From contig CAWVRK010000010.1 of assembly GCA_963932955.1 (NCBI GenBank), positions 6,194 to 70,193 of the forward strand: a DNA stretch of 64,000 nucleotides, written 5' to 3'. Position 1 is the stretch's first letter, and each line of letters opens with the position of its first letter. Below, in pieces: positions 63,749 through 64,000 of this stretch. Origin of the DNA: Flavicella sp963932955. Its GTDB lineage: Bacteria > Bacteroidota > Bacteroidia > Flavobacteriales > Flavobacteriaceae. A program made the position numbers and the translations under genes. The notes below the pieces were generated by a model. That model worked only from the letters and a program-made list of their open reading frames with translations. It was not told the DNA's origin and did not search any database.

Positions 63749-64000
63749 TTATAGGTGAATGTCTACTTGAAATCGAAATCCTACTGTGTTTGTTTTTCCT
63801 ATGATATCGATGTAACTCAAATCTGTTTGTACTTTTAACTTGTGTCCTGCGATGTATCTTGAAACACCAACGGTGTATTCGTTTCTATCTTCAACTTTTG
63901 TAGCTCCATCTAAAGAAACATTGGTAAATCGTCCTGCAATTTCCCAGTTGCTTTTTAATAGGTATCCCGCTGTCAAGTTCAATCCATCACCAACTCTAAC
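63749..64000 (-). CDS. Phosphate-selective porin O/P-like outer membrane protein (partial, C-terminal end)
   Basis: The frame is open to the right edge, so only the last 83 residues are visible. They show alternating beta-strands (VGDGLNLTAGYLLKSNWEIA, RNEYTVGVSRYIAGHKLKVQ, VGFRFQVDIHL). The end GFRFQVDIHL suits the last strand of a trimeric porin like OprO/OprP. It ends 97 bp before the PiT start on the same strand, so the two probably serve phosphate entry. No Pho-box-like repeat was recognised in the gap. Confidence 0.8.
   Translation of the reverse strand, partial: VRVGDGLNLTAGYLLKSNWEIAGRFTNVSLDGATKVEDRNEYTVGVSRYIAGHKLKVQTDLSYIDIIGKTNTVGFRFQVDIHL

Noticed and set aside
1..64000. tRNA, rRNA, CRISPR array, insertion sequence or prophage
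   Set aside because: No cloverleaf-like segment, spaced identical repeats, transposase or phage gene was noticed; a covariance-model scan would be needed to be certain for small RNAs.

Overview
The window comes from a member of the Bacteroidota, most likely a marine-type Flavobacteriaceae. The grounds are SusC/SusD pairs, Bacteroidota-type lipoprotein signals (several with Ser/Asp/Glu after the lipid cysteine), type IX secretion (T9SS) C-terminal domains, and -7 boxes of the form TAnnTTTG, mostly TATCTTTG, in front of genes. Two genes run off the ends: a phosphorylase-like gene on the left and a porin on the right. I saw no rRNA, tRNA, CRISPR array, insertion sequence or prophage.

Positions 1-28400 are a polysaccharide utilization locus that looks built for a beta-glucan. 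It begins with a cytoplasmic GH149/GH94-type phosphorylase translationally abutting a GH3 lipoprotein. A CotH-kinase-like lipoprotein follows. The main operon (7714-20593) then runs SusC, SusD, a SusE/F-position binding lipoprotein, a very small lipoprotein, a periplasmic GH3, a T9SS-secreted GH5 with CBM6-like domains, and a two-FN3 lipoprotein. Next comes a membrane-spanning sensor/regulator (beta-propeller, triple-tyrosine domain, transmembrane helix, coiled coil, LuxR-type HTH). The last unit is a large secreted protein of alternating CBM-like and Ig-like domains plus a second two-FN3 lipoprotein. Expected logic: surface binding and GH5 cutting, SusCD import, GH3 trimming in the periplasm, phosphorolysis in the cytoplasm.

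The least-described parts of this locus are regulatory and architectural. The two operons flanking the regulator share a 27-bp element (22/27 identical) made of GAGGT-type half-sites repeated 11 bp apart, placed 117-122 bp before the start codons. A two-gene unit (T9SS cargo with a shared C-terminal module, followed by a two-FN3 lipoprotein) occurs twice and suggests a cargo/anchor pairing.

Positions 28400-64000 are mostly chromosomal housekeeping: glutamate dehydrogenase, a polytopic GT-C-like protein, pheS, gpsA, a flippase, dut, sufA-B-C-D (no sufS next to them), thiL, an SDR reductase, two mutarotase-fold proteins, an ABC-F ATPase, a DppD-DppF-type fusion ATPase, the DUF4292/EnvC-like pair, a hotdog thioesterase, an omega-amidase-like enzyme, an acyl-ACP desaturase with PlsC, DUF3108-M23-pgi, Mrp and an Nfu-domain protein, an alkyltransferase-like protein, a DEDDy exonuclease, and a PiT phosphate transporter with a PhoU-like tail next to a phosphate-type porin. 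A perfect 25-bp inverted repeat lies between the divergent thioesterase and amidase genes.
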